Shown piece by piece: positions 47,739 through 57,011 of a stretch of 64,000 nucleotides of DNA (position 1 is its first letter; every line of letters begins with the position of its first letter). The DNA is taken from contig CAWBBW010000043.1 in NCBI GenBank assembly GCA_963787135.1, positions 1-64,000 of the forward strand. The letters run 5' to 3'. Made by a program: the position numbers and the translations under genes. The stretch comes from Roseiarcus sp963787135. Its GTDB lineage: Bacteria > Pseudomonadota > Alphaproteobacteria > Rhizobiales > Beijerinckiaceae. The notes below the pieces were generated by a model, which made no database searches, was not told the DNA's origin, and was given only the letters and a program-made list of their open reading frames with translations.

Positions 47739-48197
47739 GGCGATCGTCGCGCCGCCCGGTCCTGCCTTCACTGTGAGCCGGGACGCAGCGGCGAGGCGAT
47801 CCCAGTCCTGCGGCGCCGCCAGCAGAACCGGGCATTCGCGGCCGTAGAGTTCGGCTGCGGCCATCGCGCCCACGACCACGATCGGATCGCGCTCGAGCAT
47901 GAGGATCGCCGCCGGCGCGACGCCGATCCGGATCGCGTCGGCGAGCGCGGCGCTGCCCGAACTCGATCCGCGGCCGGCCGACATCATCAGCACGCGGCCG
48001 GCGACATTGGCGTTCCATTGCGGGTGGCGCCGGTCGATGATGCGGCCCGTCGCCGGATCGAGGCCGCCCCAGAAGCTCAGCGGCTCGTCGAGCCGCAGGG
48101 GCGCGCCGGACGCCACGCCGGGCGAGAGCGTCGCCGCACTGAAAACGGAAGCGCTCAGAGCCGCACCACCTTCCCGGCGCGCGCGGAGGCGACACAT
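47688..48197 (-). CDS. Aconitase X swivel-domain (small) subunit, DUF126
   Basis: A ~169 aa protein whose core (ASGAPLRLDEPLSFWGGLDPATG, SAGRGSSSGSAALADAIRIG, AELYGRECPVLLA) matches the AcnX swivel domain. AcnX enzymes dehydrate substrates such as cis-3-hydroxyproline or mevalonate-5-phosphate. The last 15 residues (PSPLAGEGVAEGDG) and the stop are supplied by a palindromic repeat. The start is uncertain; ATG 48197 overlaps the large-subunit end by 43 bp. Confidence 0.75.
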   Translation of the reverse strand: MCRLRARREGGAALSASVFSAATLSPGVASGAPLRLDEPLSFWGGLDPATGRIIDRRHPQWNANVAGRVLMMSAGRGSSSGSAALADAIRIGVAPAAILMLERDPIVVVGAMAAAELYGRECPVLLAAPQDWDRLAAASRLTVKAGPGGATIAIVPSPLAGEGVAEGDG

Positions 48198-49398
48198 TCG
48201 GCAAGCGAGCCATAGGCGACTTCGACGCCGAGATTGCCGGGCGCGTAATAGGCGCACTTGCCCGAATTGGTCATCACCGCGCCGGCGCCGGCCTGCATCA
48301 GCGCGGTGACATAGGTGCAGGTGTCGACGACGAGCGTCACGCCGGCGGCCGTCAGCTGCTCTTCCCAGCCGCGCGCGCGAAGGTCTGCGAGCGTCGCTCG
48401 GCTGCAATTGACCCAGACGTCGACCGCCGGACGCGGTCCATCGAGAAGCGGCATCAGCCGGGCGAATTCGGACAATGAAAAATGCGGCGTGCCGAGCGTG
48501 ACCGCGCCAAGCGGCGCTCCGTCCGCGACGCTGGAGAGCGAGCGTGCGGCCTCGCCAAGATCGCCGGCGCTCAAACGCAAGACGAGTTCGGGCGCGAGCC
48601 CGCCGGTCGCGGTCTCGATGTCCGGCGCTTCCGGAGTGAGGCCGACGGCATGAAACAACGCCACCGCCCCGGACGAAGCGGCCGCGGCGCCGAGCGCCTT
48701 GAGATTGTCCTCATTGGCGTCGGCGGGCAGGCCGACGATTGCTGGGACCAGGCTGCCGCAGCGCTGGCCAATCGATGTGGCCGACCGAGACGTAGACGCG
48801 CTCGGCGTCCCAGCCATGCGGCGCCGCGTCAACGTGGACGATCGCCCTGGCGAGCCGGTTCTTCGTAAGATGCAAGCCGTATTCGGGCGCGCGGCCGGTC
48901 ATCGCGCAGCAGAGATCGATGAAGTCGCCGTAGCGGTTGGTCCTGGCGCCGATGACCGAATTGGCGAAGACGATCGCGTTCGAACTCGCCCCAGGCGATC
49001 TGCGCGCCGAAGCGCGGCCGAAACAGGGTCTGATACGGCGCGCAGGTGAAGGTGGGCGCGCAGCCAAGATCCACATGCGCCTGCATGAGCCGCTTCCCGT
49101 TCGCTCGCACCTCGTCCGAACCGCGAAAGAGCTCGGGGTGGATGAGATCGAGCGAGCCGACGTTGAGGCTTGTCGGCACGCGCACCTTGCCGCCGAGGGC
49201 GGTCATGCGCTCGACAAAATCGAGGCTCGCCTGGCCGAGATAGAGGCATCCGTCGACGTGGGCCTGCTCGATGGCGATGAAGGAGCGCGCTTCGACCGCT
49301 TCAGCGAAGCGGATCAGGAGCCGCATGGCGAAGGCCGCCGCGGGCCCATGCGCGCCGCCTGCGAGATCCCGGTCGAGGTTCGAAAGTTCGAGCGCCAT
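48155..49398 (-). pseudogene. Aconitase X catalytic (large) subunit, two frameshifts
   Basis: Three frames together give one AcnX large subunit. Part 1 (from ATG 49398): FVERMTALGGKVRVPTSLNV, GCAPTFTCAPYQTLFRP. Part 2: NAIVFANSVIGARTNRYGDF. Part 3: SLVPAIVGLPADANEDNLKA, GAVALFHAVGLTPEAP, VVDTCTYVTALMQAGAGAVM, TNSGKCAYYAPGNLG. The cysteines of the iron-sulfur site are present. The frames join by removing one base at 48983-48984 and one near 48771-48777. Whether the gene is dead or the sequence is wrong cannot be told here. Confidence 0.8.
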
Positions 49399-49480
49399 TC
49401 GAGGCAGGCTAGAACGAATCGCGTCGCCATGTCGCCCCATTCGCGGCGCAAGTTTTCGTTGGGGTGATCGAGGCGATGCG

Positions 49481-49831
49481 ATGACATGCATTGCAATCGG
49501 CGCGCGTCTGCGCGCCATCTGTCTTGCCCTTCCCGAAGTGCAAGAGGAAGAGATGAGACGCGGGCCGTCCTACCGGATCGGCGACAAGATCTTCGCGCTC
49601 GAGCGTCCATGGACCGAGTGGGTCGGGCTCTGGTGCAAAGTGCCGGACGGCACGCGCGAGCTCATCCTTGGCGCCTCTCCGGGACGCTTCTTCATCCCGC
49701 CCTACTTCGGCGCCAAGGGGTGGATCGGCGTTGGGCTCGACGAGGCCGCCGACTGGCGGGAAGTCGAGGCCTTCGTCCATCGCAGCTACCGGCTGATCGC
49801 GCCGAAGCGGCTGGCGCAGCTGGTGGCATGA
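49481..49831 (+). CDS. YjbR/MmcQ-family protein
   Basis: A 116 aa CyaY-like DNA-binding-type protein: LRAICLALPEVQEEEMRRGPSYRIGDKIFA and PYFGAKGWIGVGLDE, then a C-terminal helix (VEAFVHRSYRLIAPKRLAQLV). These matches define the YjbR/MmcQ group, whose biological role is unclear. It stands between the divergent AcnX gene and a P450. Confidence 0.85.
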   Translation: MTCIAIGARLRAICLALPEVQEEEMRRGPSYRIGDKIFALERPWTEWVGLWCKVPDGTRELILGASPGRFFIPPYFGAKGWIGVGLDEAADWREVEAFVHRSYRLIAPKRLAQLVA

Positions 49832-49912
49832 ATTTGCAGCCTGCGACGGTTGCGCCGCCGGCTTCCTGCGGCATAAGCTCCGCTAAACAAGCGCTCCCGA
49901 GGAAACGCTGTC

Positions 49913-51130
49913 ATGTTGCAAGCCGACGAGGCGCGCCGGCCGGCCGCCGGAGTTCCGGTTTCGTCGATCGATCCGTTTTCAATCGATTTCTTTCGCGATC
50001 CCCATCCCGTCCATGAAGCCCTGCGCGAGGCGGGGCCGGTTGTGTGGCTCGAGGCTTACGAGAGCTACGCCGCCGCCCGCCATGCCGAGGTGAGGGAAAT
50101 CCTTGGCGATCCCGCTACGTTCTGCTCGCGGCGCGGCGTGGGCCTCAGCGATTTTCAGCGCGAAGCGCCGTGGCGGCCGCCGAGCCTCGTGCTCGAGCGC
50201 GACCCGCCCGAGCATGATCGCGCCCGCGCGGTGCTCAATCGCGCGCTGTCGGCGACGGTGATGCGTTCGCTGCGCGCCCGCTTCGCCGAAGCCGCGGAGG
50301 CGCTGGCCGCGGAACTTGCGCTGAGGGGCCGTTTCGACGCGATCGCCGACTGCGCCGAAGTCTACCCGATGATGGTGCTGCCGGACGCTGTGGGCCTGTC
50401 GAAAGAGGGCCGCGAACATCTGCTGCCCTATGCGGCGACCGTGTTCAACATGTTCGGACCCGACAACGAGCTGCGCCGCGCCGCGCTTGCGCAAATGGCT
50501 CCGCATGTCGAATGGGTCGCTTTGCAATGCAAGCGCGAGACGCTCGCGAGCGACGGCATCGGGGCGATGATCCACGCTGCGGCGGATGAGGGCGAGGTGA
50601 CGCGGCAGGAGGCGGAGCTCCTGGTGCGGTCGCTGCTCAGCGCCGGCTTCGATACGACGGTGCACGGCGTCGGCGCGGCGATGCATTGCCTAGCCCGCAA
50701 TCCGCACCAGTTCGCCGCGCTCAAGGCCGACCCAACGAAAGCTCGCGCCGCCTTCGAGGAGGCGGTCAGGCTCGAATCGCCGGTGCAAACGTTTTTTCGC
50801 ACGACGACGCGGGACGTCGAACTTGGCGGAACGCCGATCCCCGAGGGCGCAAAAGTGCTGATGTTGCTCGGGGCGGCGAACCGCGATCCGCGCAAATGGC
50901 CGCATGCCGACCGTTACGACATCGACCGCTCGACCGCCGGCCATGTCGGCTTCGGCGGTGGCGTGCATATGTGCGTCGGCCAGTTGCTGGCGAGGCTCGA
51001 AGGCGAGGCGCTGCTCTCGGCCTTTGCGCGGGCGTTCTCGACGATCGAGCCTGACGGCGAGCCGGATCCGCTGTTCAACAACACGCTGCGGGGCTGGGTG
51101 CGCCTGCCGGTGAGGGTGAGGGCGGCATAG
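49913..51130 (+). CDS. Cytochrome P450
   Basis: A 405 aa soluble bacterial P450. The oxygen-binding I-helix is SAGFDTTVHGVGAAMH, the ExxR pair is in FEEAVRLESPVQTFFRTTTR, and the haem-thiolate Cys is in VGFGGGVHMCVGQLLARLE. GAGGAAA precedes the ATG. It has no redox-partner gene next to it. Closest in style to CYP families that hydroxylate aromatic acids or terpenoids; no substrate can be assigned. Confidence 0.95.
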   Translation: MLQADEARRPAAGVPVSSIDPFSIDFFRDPHPVHEALREAGPVVWLEAYESYAAARHAEVREILGDPATFCSRRGVGLSDFQREAPWRPPSLVLERDPPEHDRARAVLNRALSATVMRSLRARFAEAAEALAAELALRGRFDAIADCAEVYPMMVLPDAVGLSKEGREHLLPYAATVFNMFGPDNELRRAALAQMAPHVEWVALQCKRETLASDGIGAMIHAAADEGEVTRQEAELLVRSLLSAGFDTTVHGVGAAMHCLARNPHQFAALKADPTKARAAFEEAVRLESPVQTFFRTTTRDVELGGTPIPEGAKVLMLLGAANRDPRKWPHADRYDIDRSTAGHVGFGGGVHMCVGQLLARLEGEALLSAFARAFSTIEPDGEPDPLFNNTLRGWVRLPVRVRAA

Positions 51131-51537
51131 GTCTCAGCAACAGAATGGGCCCCGACGCGCTGTGGCGGAGCGGGGCCCTGTTTCGCGTCATGCGAAACGT
51201 TCTGTGATGTTGCAGATGATAAGTACGGCGACAATCGCACTTGGCCTTCGCGCGCCACCGCCGCTAGCGTTGATTTGATTTTCTTTCAAGCGCCCTTCCG
51301 CTCCGGCATTTGAGCGGCGACTGCGCTTTGACCCCAACAAAGCTGGGGTCAATCACATATGTCCGGTGGCGTCATTCCCACCTCGCAGTTCTGCCACGGC
51401 CTCAAAGGCCGGCTTTTCGTCGTCCCGATCCGCTGACGCGTTTCATGACGACTGCATGACATTTTCGTCCGAACATGGCGCGTGTCAAATGAATTCCGCC
51501 TTATCCACACGGCGTCGCCTGCGGCGAAATGCGGCGC
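51131..51537. other. ~400 bp between convergent genes, with two hairpins
   Basis: GGGCCCCG at 51147-51154 pairs with CGGGGCCC at 51171-51178 and is followed by TGTTT, a probable terminator of the P450 gene. TTGACCCCA at 51328-51336 pairs perfectly with TGGGGTCAA at 51344-51352 around a 7-bp loop. No coding frame of interest was found. Confidence 0.55.
51147..51183 (+). terminator. Probable terminator after the P450 gene
   Basis: An 8-bp GC-only stem (GGGCCCCG / CGGGGCCC, 16-base loop) 17 bp after the stop codon, followed by a short T-rich stretch. Confidence 0.55.
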
Positions 51538-53817
51538 CTATCCGCCCGCCGCTTCGACGGCCGCGATCGCCGTCATATTGACGATGCCGCGCGCCGTGAC
51601 CGACGGCGTCAGCACATGCGCGGGCTTGGCGGGTCCGATCAGGATCGGGCCGACCGGCAAAGCGTCAGCAATGACGCGGGTCAACTGGAACGCCGTGTTG
51701 CCGGCGTCGAGATTGGGAAAGATCAGCACATTGGCTTCGCCCTTCAGGCGCGAGTTCGAGATCACCCGCTCCCTCGCGACCAGCGAGAGCGCGCTGTCGG
51801 CCTGCATTTCGCCGTCGACTTCGAGATCGGGCGCGCGCTCCCCGAGGAGGCGCAGCGCTTCGCGCATCTTGAGCGCCGAGGGGGTATCGGCGGAGCCGAA
51901 ATCGGAATGCGAAATGAGCGCGATCTTCGGCTCGATGCCGAAGCGGCGCACGTGATGGGCGCAGGCGATCGCCATGTCGGCGATTTCCTCCGCGCTCGGG
52001 TCGTACTGCACATGCGTGTCGGCGAGGAAATAGGCGCCGGTCGCGGCGATGACGAGCGACAGCGCCGAGAAATCCTTGCAGCCGGGCGCGAGGCCGATGA
52101 TGTCGCGAATGTGGTCGAGGCGAGAGGAGAAGCGTCCCTCGAGGCCGCAGATGAGCGCGTCGACTTCGCCGCGATGGAGCGCGAGCGCGCCGATCACGCT
52201 GGGCGAGGTGCGCACGACGGTGCGCGCCACGTCCGGAGTCACGCCTTTGCGTTCCGCGACCTTGAGGTATGTGGCGACATAGTCGCGGTAGCGCGGATCG
52301 CTGCGCGGATCGATCACTTCGAAATCGACGCCGGGATTGATGGTGAGACCGAAGCGCTTGATGCGGTCCTTCATCACCTCGGGGCGGCCGATCAGGACGG
52401 GACGCGCGATGCGCTCCTCGAGCACGACCTGCGCCGCGCGCAAGACACGCTCGTCCTCGCCTTCGGAATAGATGACGCTCTTCATTGCCGCTCGCGCCTT
52501 GGCGAACAGCGGCTTCATCATGAATCCGGAGCGGAAGACGAAGCGGTTGAGCTGATCGGCATAGGCGTCGAAGTCGGCGATCGGCCGCCGCGCGACGCCG
52601 CTCTCCATGGCGGCGCGCGCGACCGCCGGCGCAATGCGCAACATCAGCCGCGGATCGAACGGGCTCGGAATAAGCGAGGTCTTGCCGAACAGCGGCGACT
52701 GCCCGCCATAGGCCTGCGCGGCGACTTCGGATGGCGTCTCGCGCGCGAGCGCCGCAATCGCGGCGACGGCCGCCTTCTTCATCGCCTCGTTGATTTCGCT
52801 CGCCCCTGCGTCGAGCGCGCCGCGGAAAATGTAGGGGAAGCAAAGGACGTTGTTGACCTGGTTCGGGTAGTCGGAGCGCCCGGTGCAGATCATGGCGTCC
52901 GGCCGCGCCTCGAGCGCCAGCTCCGGCATGATCTCGGGCGTCGGATTGGCGAGCGCCATCACCAGCGGATCGGGCGCCATCAGCTTCAACATCTCGGGCT
53001 TCAGCACGCCGCCCGCCGAGAGGCCGAGGAAGATGTCGGCGCCGGCGATCACGTCGGCGAGGGTGCGCGCGGGGGTGTCCCGCGCGTAAGCCTGCTTCCA
53101 GCGGTCCATCAGGGTTTCGCGGCCCTTAAAGACGACGCCTTCGATGTCGCACACTGTGATATTTTCACGCTTCGCGCCGAGCGAGACGAGAAGGTTAAGC
53201 GACGCGAGCGCCGCTGCGCCCGCGCCCGAACAGACGATCCTCACCTTGTCGATCGACTTGCCGGTCAGCTCCAGCGCGTTGGTGACCGCGGCCGAGACGA
53301 TGATGGCGGTGCCGTGCTGATCGTCGTGGAAGACGGGAATGCCCATGCGGGCCTTCGCCTTTTCCTCTACCTCGAAACATTCGGGACCCTTGATGTCCTC
53401 GAGATTGATCCCGCCGAAGGTCGGCTCGAGCGCGACAATGATGTCGACCAGCTTGTCGACATTCGTCTCGGCGACCTCGATGTCGAAGACGTCGATGCCG
53501 GCGAATTTCTTGAAGAGGACCGCCTTGCCTTCCATCACGGGCTTGCCCGCCAGCGGGCCGATGGCGCCGAGGCCGAGCACGGCGGTGCCGTTGGTGAGGA
53601 CGGCGACCAGATTCTGACGGGCGGTGTAGATCGCCGCATCAGCCGGATCGGCCGCGATCGCGAGGCACGGAAACGCCACGCCGGGCGAATAGGCCAGCGC
53701 CAGATCGCGCTGATTGGCGAGCGGCTTCGTCGAGACGACCTCGAGCTTTCCGGGCCGCGGCGTGCTGTGAAAGTGCAAGGCGTCCGCCTTGAGATCAGCG
53801 GCGCTCTCGATGGCCAT
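51538..53817 (-). CDS. maeB: NADP-type malic enzyme with C-terminal phosphotransacetylase-like domain
   Basis: A 759 aa two-domain enzyme. The N-terminal malic enzyme part has LALAYSPGVAFPCLAI, FDIEVAETNVDKLVDII, GIPVFHDDQHGTAIIVSAAV and the dinucleotide fold VRIVCSGAGAAALASLNLL. From about residue 430 a phosphate acetyl/butyryltransferase-like domain follows (ERIARPVLIGRPEVM, NVLIFPNLDAGNTAFQL), which in MaeB is regulatory and binds acetyl-CoA. It decarboxylates malate to pyruvate. ATG 53817 follows GGGAGAAG. Confidence 0.95.
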   Translation of the reverse strand: MAIESAADLKADALHFHSTPRPGKLEVVSTKPLANQRDLALAYSPGVAFPCLAIAADPADAAIYTARQNLVAVLTNGTAVLGLGAIGPLAGKPVMEGKAVLFKKFAGIDVFDIEVAETNVDKLVDIIVALEPTFGGINLEDIKGPECFEVEEKAKARMGIPVFHDDQHGTAIIVSAAVTNALELTGKSIDKVRIVCSGAGAAALASLNLLVSLGAKRENITVCDIEGVVFKGRETLMDRWKQAYARDTPARTLADVIAGADIFLGLSAGGVLKPEMLKLMAPDPLVMALANPTPEIMPELALEARPDAMICTGRSDYPNQVNNVLCFPYIFRGALDAGASEINEAMKKAAVAAIAALARETPSEVAAQAYGGQSPLFGKTSLIPSPFDPRLMLRIAPAVARAAMESGVARRPIADFDAYADQLNRFVFRSGFMMKPLFAKARAAMKSVIYSEGEDERVLRAAQVVLEERIARPVLIGRPEVMKDRIKRFGLTINPGVDFEVIDPRSDPRYRDYVATYLKVAERKGVTPDVARTVVRTSPSVIGALALHRGEVDALICGLEGRFSSRLDHIRDIIGLAPGCKDFSALSLVIAATGAYFLADTHVQYDPSAEEIADMAIACAHHVRRFGIEPKIALISHSDFGSADTPSALKMREALRLLGERAPDLEVDGEMQADSALSLVARERVISNSRLKGEANVLIFPNLDAGNTAFQLTRVIADALPVGPILIGPAKPAHVLTPSVTARGIVNMTAIAAVEAAGG

Positions 53818-53904
53818 TGCGCTCTTCTCCCGATTGACGCCGGCGGCTGCGCCGCGTCCGGCAATTTCAGGGAGCATAGCGCGTCGGATGGAACGCCGCA
53901 GCGC

Positions 53905-54894
53905 CTATTGCTGTTTGTCCGCCGGCTGCGCGCTTGCCTGTTCGTCGCTTGCCTGTTGCGCGCCGGATTGCTGGTCAGCGGGTTCAGGCGCCGCAGCCTG
54001 CTGGGCCGCGGACTGCTGCTCAATCGGTTCTAGCGTAGCCGGCGCCGCCGCGGCGGGTTGTGGCGCTTGCGCCTGCGAGGCGGCGAGCTGTTGCGTGAGG
54101 GCCTGTTGCACGCCCGGGGTCCGTCCGTTCGGCTCGCGGAGAAAGGCTTCCCACTCCGACTTCGAGCCAAAAAAGGCGTCGCGATCGACATGGCCCGAAA
54201 TGCCCGCAATCGAACCGTCGGATTGGTATTGCCAGAAATGCCAGGGCCGCGAACCATATTTGACCGAAGGGTGATGCTTGGTCGAGCGGACCCAGATCGG
54301 ATAGTCCATGAAGGCGCCGTCGGCCAGGATCGCCTCGTAGAAGTCGACCGTCGTATAGATGATCGGGCGCTTGCCGTAGTGACGCTCCATTTCCGTAAGC
54401 ATCACTTGCATGTCGGCGATGGCGGCGTCCTGGCTGAGATGGCGGTGGCAGGTCTTCGATGTCGGGGTTGCCTCGACGTCGAGCACCGGAGGCAGGGCGT
54501 CGTCCTCGACCGGCGCATTCTGCTCGAACCAGCTGATCTCCTCTAGCGGCGGGCGGCACCAGTAGACGAAATGATAGGCGCCATGCGCAATGCCCGCCGC
54601 CTTCGCCCCGGTCCAGTTCGCCTGGAAGCGCTCGTCGGCGCGATCGCCGCCCTCAGTCGCCTTGATCCAGGCGAACTTGACGCCGCTACCCGCGACCGCG
54701 CTCCAGTCGATGTCGCCCTGGAACTTTGAGACGTCGATGCCGTGGATCGGGTAGTCCCTGGGATGGGGCATACTGGTGTCGATAAATCCCAGGGGATCGC
54801 TCTCGCCGCCGCCGCCTCCGCAACCGGACAACAATACTGCGAGCGCGAACGCAGCGCTCATCAAAGCGCGGGGATTTAGCCGCTTGACCTTCAT
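53905..54894 (-). CDS. GH25 lysozyme-like lipoprotein with Gln/Ala-rich tail
   Basis: A ~329 aa protein. The N-terminus has a lipobox (AVLLSGC followed by GGGGG), so it should be anchored in the outer membrane. The GH25 barrel shows YPIHGIDVSKFQGDIDW, FAWIKATEGGD, LPPVLDVEATPTSKTC (catalytic Asp/Glu) and PIIYTTVDFYEAIL. The last ~70 residues are Gln, Ala, Pro and Ser rich. It would cut peptidoglycan. ATG 54894 is preferred by signal-peptide fit; the frame is open to 54951. Confidence 0.88.
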   Translation of the reverse strand: MKVKRLNPRALMSAAFALAVLLSGCGGGGGESDPLGFIDTSMPHPRDYPIHGIDVSKFQGDIDWSAVAGSGVKFAWIKATEGGDRADERFQANWTGAKAAGIAHGAYHFVYWCRPPLEEISWFEQNAPVEDDALPPVLDVEATPTSKTCHRHLSQDAAIADMQVMLTEMERHYGKRPIIYTTVDFYEAILADGAFMDYPIWVRSTKHHPSVKYGSRPWHFWQYQSDGSIAGISGHVDRDAFFGSKSEWEAFLREPNGRTPGVQQALTQQLAASQAQAPQPAAAAPATLEPIEQQSAAQQAAAPEPADQQSGAQQASDEQASAQPADKQQ

Positions 54895-55097
54895 CACCAA
54901 CCCAATGCCAACCCTTCGCCGGCTCTCGTCGTGGGACGATCGAGCCATCACGGCTTTGCGGGGAAACTAGAACGATCCCGGAAACGCTTCGTTAACGCCG
55001 GTGACGTTGGGGTCCCTTGACCTCGCGCGCGGCGAATAGCTAGGAAGGCGCCGTTTCACTCGCCTCGCGGGATTCACCCACCTTGCAGGAATTGTCA

Positions 55098-56030
55098 ATG
55101 CGGATCGCCGGGGCGCTGATGGCGCTGTTGGCCGGATTGGGTGCGGCCGCTGCGGCCGAATGTGGGCCGGACAAGCTTGGCACGTCGCGAATTGTGGAGG
55201 TTGGGACGCAAGGCGGCCTTGAGGTCGGCCTCAAGACCTACCCGAAGACCATTCCTCTCGCCGACCATGAGGTGATCCTTACCTTTGACGACGGGCCCGA
55301 CGCGACCAATACGCCGAAGGTTCTGGACGCGCTTGCCGCGGAGTGCGTCCGCGCCACTTTCTTCGAAATTGGCCGCAACGCCGAAGGCCTGCCCCAGCTC
55401 GCCCGGCGTGAGGTCTTGGACGGCCATACGGTCGCCCACCACACCTGGTCGCATCCGCAGCCGACCTTGCGCTACTTGCCTGGCGGCGACGCCGCCGCGC
55501 GCGCTGACATTCTCAAGGGCATGATCGCAGTCGAGAAGGCGGCCTACGGACGCGATTTCGAGGGCGTGGAGCCGAAGGAACCGAAGGATCTGAAGCTCGA
55601 GGCCCCGTGGTTCCGCTTTCCGGGATTCGCCGACACGCAGGACTTGCGCGACTGGTTCTCCGCCAACAACGTCGGCATTTTCGGGGTCGATCTTTGGGCC
55701 TCCGACTGGATCAAGATGACGCCGGAGGAGGAGCTCAAGCTGGTGATGGGCCGTCTGGATAAGAACGGGCACAAGGGGATGCTCCTCATGCACGACAATC
55801 ACCCCTGGACCGCCGCGATGATCCCGATGCTGCTCAAGGAGCTGAAAGCCAAAGGTTACAAGGTCGTCCACATGGTCGCCGGCCCCGGCAACGGGCCGAC
55901 CGTCGCGGCGCCGCCAGGCTGGGTTTCAGAGACTGAGCGGGTTATCGGCGCGCTGAGGCCGCGGTTCGACAAGTCCGCCGCCAAGGTTGTCAGCGGGCCA
56001 ATCCCGGTGAAGCCCGCGCCGACGGAGTAG
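55098..56030 (+). CDS. Exported polysaccharide deacetylase (NodB domain)
   Basis: A 310 aa protein with a signal peptide (MALLAGLGAAAAA). NodB motifs: VILTFDDGPDATNTPKVL (catalytic base and metal Asp), AHHTWSHPQPTL (metal His), PWFRFPGFADTQDLRDW and LLMHDNHPWTAAMI. It removes acetyl groups from peptidoglycan or a related glycan. ATG 55098 follows AGGAA; a TTG at 55083 is in frame. It is divergent from the GH25 lipoprotein gene, so the two may act together on the cell wall. Confidence 0.9.
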   Translation: MRIAGALMALLAGLGAAAAAECGPDKLGTSRIVEVGTQGGLEVGLKTYPKTIPLADHEVILTFDDGPDATNTPKVLDALAAECVRATFFEIGRNAEGLPQLARREVLDGHTVAHHTWSHPQPTLRYLPGGDAAARADILKGMIAVEKAAYGRDFEGVEPKEPKDLKLEAPWFRFPGFADTQDLRDWFSANNVGIFGVDLWASDWIKMTPEEELKLVMGRLDKNGHKGMLLMHDNHPWTAAMIPMLLKELKAKGYKVVHMVAGPGNGPTVAAPPGWVSETERVIGALRPRFDKSAAKVVSGPIPVKPAPTE

Positions 56031-56114
56031 CGCGCTCCGCATCGCGATAAGTTTCGTCGGCCGCGGGAGCTTCGCGGGGCCACGAAAGTTTCAACCTTCC
56101 TCAACCCGAGGCGG

Positions 56115-56879
56115 TCAAAAGGAGCCCTTCTTCGCTGCCGCAAGTTGGGCTGGGACGGCGCAGCTGGGCCGCTTCCGGCGCAAACGCGTCGCCATGCCGA
56201 GAGCGCCGAAGCCAGCCATCATCAGCATCCAGGTTGCGGGCTCCGGGATGGTGATAACTGGGCTTGTCACGCCAGTCACAATGGAGACGTTATCGAGATA
56301 GACGCTCTCGTCGTCAAAAGGTGCGGCCTCACCCTGGAAGACGAGTTCGTGGAAACCTGCCGAAACGTCCATCAGCTCCAGCACCTCTGGCGTGAAGGAC
56401 TGACCGCTGACCGTCAAAAAGGTTCCGACTGTGGCCCCATCCACTTCAACCGCGTACCTCTCATTCCCGCCGAAGCAGCAACCGGCCGGCCGTCCGCCGT
56501 TCAGCCAGCTCAGCGTCAGTTCGCCGCCAGGGCTGGTGAAGTACTGCCGCAGGCTTCCATCGCCCTGCACGCTCGCGAATTGATATCCGCCGAATCCCGC
56601 CGGCGTAGGCTCGCCAAGCGAAGGGTTCTCTCCTTGGCCATTGATCACGCCCCCACCGTCATAAGTCCATCCATCGAGCGTGGGGTAGGGATACACGACG
56701 TAACCGTAGTATCCTTGGTTATAAGGAATACCGGGACCCGTAAAATTGGAAGGGCCGAGATAAGGACTTTCAAAACCGCCGTTCTGGATGAGTTCGGCGG
56801 AGTGAGCACCTGCAGCTGTGGCGAGCACGGCTAGCGCTGCTAATGCCGATGCGATTCGAGCGAATATCAAGCGCTTCAT
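56115..56879 (-). CDS. PEP-CTERM sorting-domain protein
   Basis: A 254 aa exported protein. The signal peptide is IASALAALAVLATAAGAHS; the mature part begins ELIQNGGFESP and resembles the carbohydrate-binding DUF642-like fold seen in many PEP-CTERM proteins. The sorting signal is IPEPATWMLMMAGFGALGM followed by RLRRKR. Processing needs an exosortase located elsewhere. AGGAGG precedes ATG 56879. The tail after the basic cluster is unusually long. Confidence 0.85.
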   Translation of the reverse strand: MKRLIFARIASALAALAVLATAAGAHSAELIQNGGFESPYLGPSNFTGPGIPYNQGYYGYVVYPYPTLDGWTYDGGGVINGQGENPSLGEPTPAGFGGYQFASVQGDGSLRQYFTSPGGELTLSWLNGGRPAGCCFGGNERYAVEVDGATVGTFLTVSGQSFTPEVLELMDVSAGFHELVFQGEAAPFDDESVYLDNVSIVTGVTSPVITIPEPATWMLMMAGFGALGMATRLRRKRPSCAVPAQLAAAKKGSF

Positions 56880-57011
56880 GAGGGCCTCCTGTGGCGCCAA
56901 CCAAGTCGGACGTCCCCCGAGGATCGGCACCAAACTAGGAGTGGCTACTACCGCCGGTCAACGACGGTCGCCGGACAGAAGACGCGGCAAATTGACGCGC
57001 TGAATTTCGTT

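Noticed and set aside
51529..54033. 834-codon plus-strand frame opposite maeB
   Set aside because: Antisense shadow of the malic enzyme with no recognisable domain.
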